NCBI GenBank assembly: GCA_030446955.1
Contig: JAUJMG010000007.1
Location: 1-16,081 of the forward strand
Source: Thermomicrobiales bacterium
GTDB taxonomy: Bacteria > Chloroflexota > Chloroflexia > Thermomicrobiales > UBA6265
DNA length: 16,081 bases
Direction of reading: 5' to 3'
Shown: positions 15,278 through 16,081 of the stretch, one piece after another
How the letters are laid out: each line of letters opens with the position of its first letter
Numbering within the stretch: position 1 is the stretch's first letter
Translations under genes and position numbers: made by a program
The notes under the pieces: model-generated
Database searches by the model: none
Seen by the model: the letters and a program-made list of their open reading frames with translations, nothing else
Told to the model about the DNA's origin: nothing

Positions 15278-15290
15278 CGCCGGGTGGCCT
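15271..15290. promoter_or_regulatory. Inverted repeat at the regulator's start codon
   Basis: AGGCCACC (15271-15278) and GGTGGCCT (15283-15290) form an 8-bp stem with a GCCG loop. The proposed GTG start (15275-15277) lies inside one arm, so in the mRNA the hairpin would occlude initiation, while in DNA the palindrome could be an operator for autoregulation. Alternatively the true start is the GTG 36 nt further in. Confidence 0.45.
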
Positions 15291-15319
15291 GCAGTACTGC
15301 CGGTACTCGTGATAATCCA

Positions 15320-15348
15320 ATAGTGCTAAGGGTTTGACCGCGCGTCAA
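15320..15348 (-). promoter_or_regulatory. Candidate promoter and palindrome in the divergent intergenic region
   Basis: On the minus strand TTGACG (plus 15343-15348) and CACTAT (plus 15320-15325) are separated by 17 nt, giving a plausible promoter for the LuxR-type regulator with a leader of about 36 nt. The -35 is embedded in TTGAC-CGCGC-GTCAA (15334-15348), a perfect 5-bp palindrome with a 5-bp centre, which could be an operator bound by the regulator itself. The 235-bp region also must hold the promoter of the redox gene; CATAAT at 15411-15416 is the best -10 seen for it, without a good -35. Confidence 0.35.
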
Positions 15349-15511
15349 CTCCGATCCACTGGCGCCGATAGCTCTTTGCCGGATGAGGCGTAGCCAGCGC
15401 TCGCCCAGCCCATAATCCTGGTCTCGCGCTTGCTCACTCTCCTTCGACCGGTGACGGCACTGATGCCTGCAGCACCGCTTGACCCTGGGATGTGGTGATG
15501 GAGGAACAGCG

Positions 15512-16081
15512 ATGGGAATCGCCGCGCAGCGACGCCTCACTCCGGTGTCCCTCAAGCCAGGACATCTGGCGCCGGACATCGCGCTGCGCAACGCGGCGGG
15601 ATCTCAGATTCGCCTGTCTCACTTGTGGGCGGAGTCCCCGGGTGCGCTGGTGCTGGTCTTCGTGCGTCACTTTGGCTGAACGCTCTGCCGCGAGCAGGCG
15701 GCGCAGTTGCGCCGCGACCACGAGCGTATCGTCCAAGCGGGGGCAACGCTGGCCGTCATTGGGCAGGGAACACCGGCAGAGTCAGCGGCGTTCTCGCGGG
15801 AGTTGAGTTTGCCCTATGCCGTCCTCGCCGACCCGGACCGAGCCGCCTTCGCTGCCTACGGTTTGATTGAGGGTGGCCCGGGCGCCTTCCTTCAGCCCAT
15901 GGCGGCAGGACGGGCTGTGTGGGCTCTGCTGCGCGGGGTGGGGTTGGGACGCCCCGTCGGAAGCATCTGGCAGCTGCCCGGAGCCTTCGTGATCAACCGG
16001 GGCGGGATCGTCCTCTTTGCCAAGCCGGCCCTCCATGTTGCCGACACCCCGACGACGGAGGATCTGCTGCAAGCGGTGCAG
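15512..16081 (+). CDS. Prx-like2 (AhpC/TSA_2, SelL-related) redox protein with TGA at the first Cys of CxxC, probable selenoprotein; runs off the right edge
   Basis: Thioredoxin-fold peroxiredoxin-like protein, expected to reduce peroxides or disulfides in the cytoplasm. ATG 15512 has GGAGG at 15500-15504, 7-nt spacing. Codons 1-55 read as the start of the fold (KPGHLAPDIALRNAAGSQIRLSHL, then ALVLVFVRHFG). Codon 56 is TGA (15677-15679), and the frame continues as TLCREQAAQLRRDHERI, VQAGATLAVIGQGTPAESAAF, LPYAVLADPDRAAFAAYGL and QLPGAFVINRGGIVLFAKPA to the window end at codon 190, with no other stop. In this family the position after RHFG is the first Cys of CxxC, so the TGA gives U-T-L-C with resolving Cys59. 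A SECIS-like hairpin lies just downstream. Read as an ordinary stop, only a non-functional 55-residue fragment results. Alternative: a one-base mutation or sequencing error of TGC/TGT. The gene is incomplete at its 3' end and diverges from the LuxR-type regulator. Confidence 0.85.
15677..15715 (+). promoter_or_regulatory. Candidate bacterial SECIS element with its TGA codon
   Basis: GCGGCGC (15698-15704) pairs perfectly with GCGCCGC (15709-15715) around the tetraloop AGTT (15705-15708). The loop begins 25 nt after the TGA, inside the 16-37 nt window of the published bacterial SECIS model as I recall it, and has G in its second position followed by U, the SelB-contact feature. Caution: this segment codes for Gln-Ala-Ala-Gln-Leu-Arg-Arg in very GC-rich DNA, where such hairpins can arise by chance. 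Confidence 0.6.

Noticed and set aside
15411..15416. CATAAT as promoter of the selenoprotein candidate
   Set aside because: It is 5/6 to the -10 consensus but no -35 or TG extension is present, so it is mentioned only as the best guess.

Overview
The window is about two-thirds G+C, strongly GC-ending in its codons, gene-dense and free of recognisable insertion sequences, tRNA, rRNA or CRISPR. Three traits suggest a Chloroflexota bacterium of the Thermomicrobia (Sphaerobacter-like) type: a phosphatidylinositol-phosphate-synthase-like enzyme next to a PimA-like mannosyltransferase, a large STAND-LuxR regulator, and GTG starts alongside ATG. This placement is inference from gene content; no marker gene is present.

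Layout, left to right. 1-930 (+): monofunctional proline dehydrogenase. 1284-1874 (+): DUF1232/YkvA-type membrane-associated protein. 2223-4329 (+): a probable operon of a PimA-like GT4 glycosyltransferase, a CDP-alcohol phosphatidyltransferase and a small single-span membrane protein, likely making inositol and mannosyl-inositol lipids. 4584-5465 (+): Nit1/Nit2-type carbon-nitrogen hydrolase, whose 3' end overlaps by 52 bp the convergent histidine kinase gene. 7896-5414 (-): an operon of small membrane protein, OmpR-type response regulator and HisKA histidine kinase. 8178-8413 (+): an isolated mini-transcript with promoter, near-perfect Shine-Dalgarno, 16-codon ORF, mutually exclusive helices and a strong intrinsic terminator. 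8900-10720 (+): a GT39/PMT-like membrane glycosyltransferase broken by one in-frame TAG. 10805-12472 (+): a 555-residue protein of unknown family with a PD-(D/E)xK-type nuclease signature near its C-terminal third. 15277-12752 (-): an 841-residue NB-ARC/TPR/LuxR regulator. 15512 to the right edge (+): a Prx-like2 (AhpC/TSA_2, SelL-related) redox protein in which the first Cys of the CxxC motif is encoded by TGA.

The strongest discovery candidate is the last gene. The TGA sits exactly on the conserved redox Cys (UxxC), the frame stays open for 134 further codons with full family conservation, and a 7-bp hairpin with an AGTT loop lies 25 nt after the TGA, as expected for a bacterial SECIS element. 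It is therefore a probable selenoprotein that simple gene callers would truncate or miss. The second is the 8178-8413 mini-transcript, whose three copies or complements of one 9-mer let the ribosome binding site switch between paired and free states. The interrupted glycosyltransferase is a contrasting case: its TAG has no recoding logic and looks like a point mutation or sequencing error.
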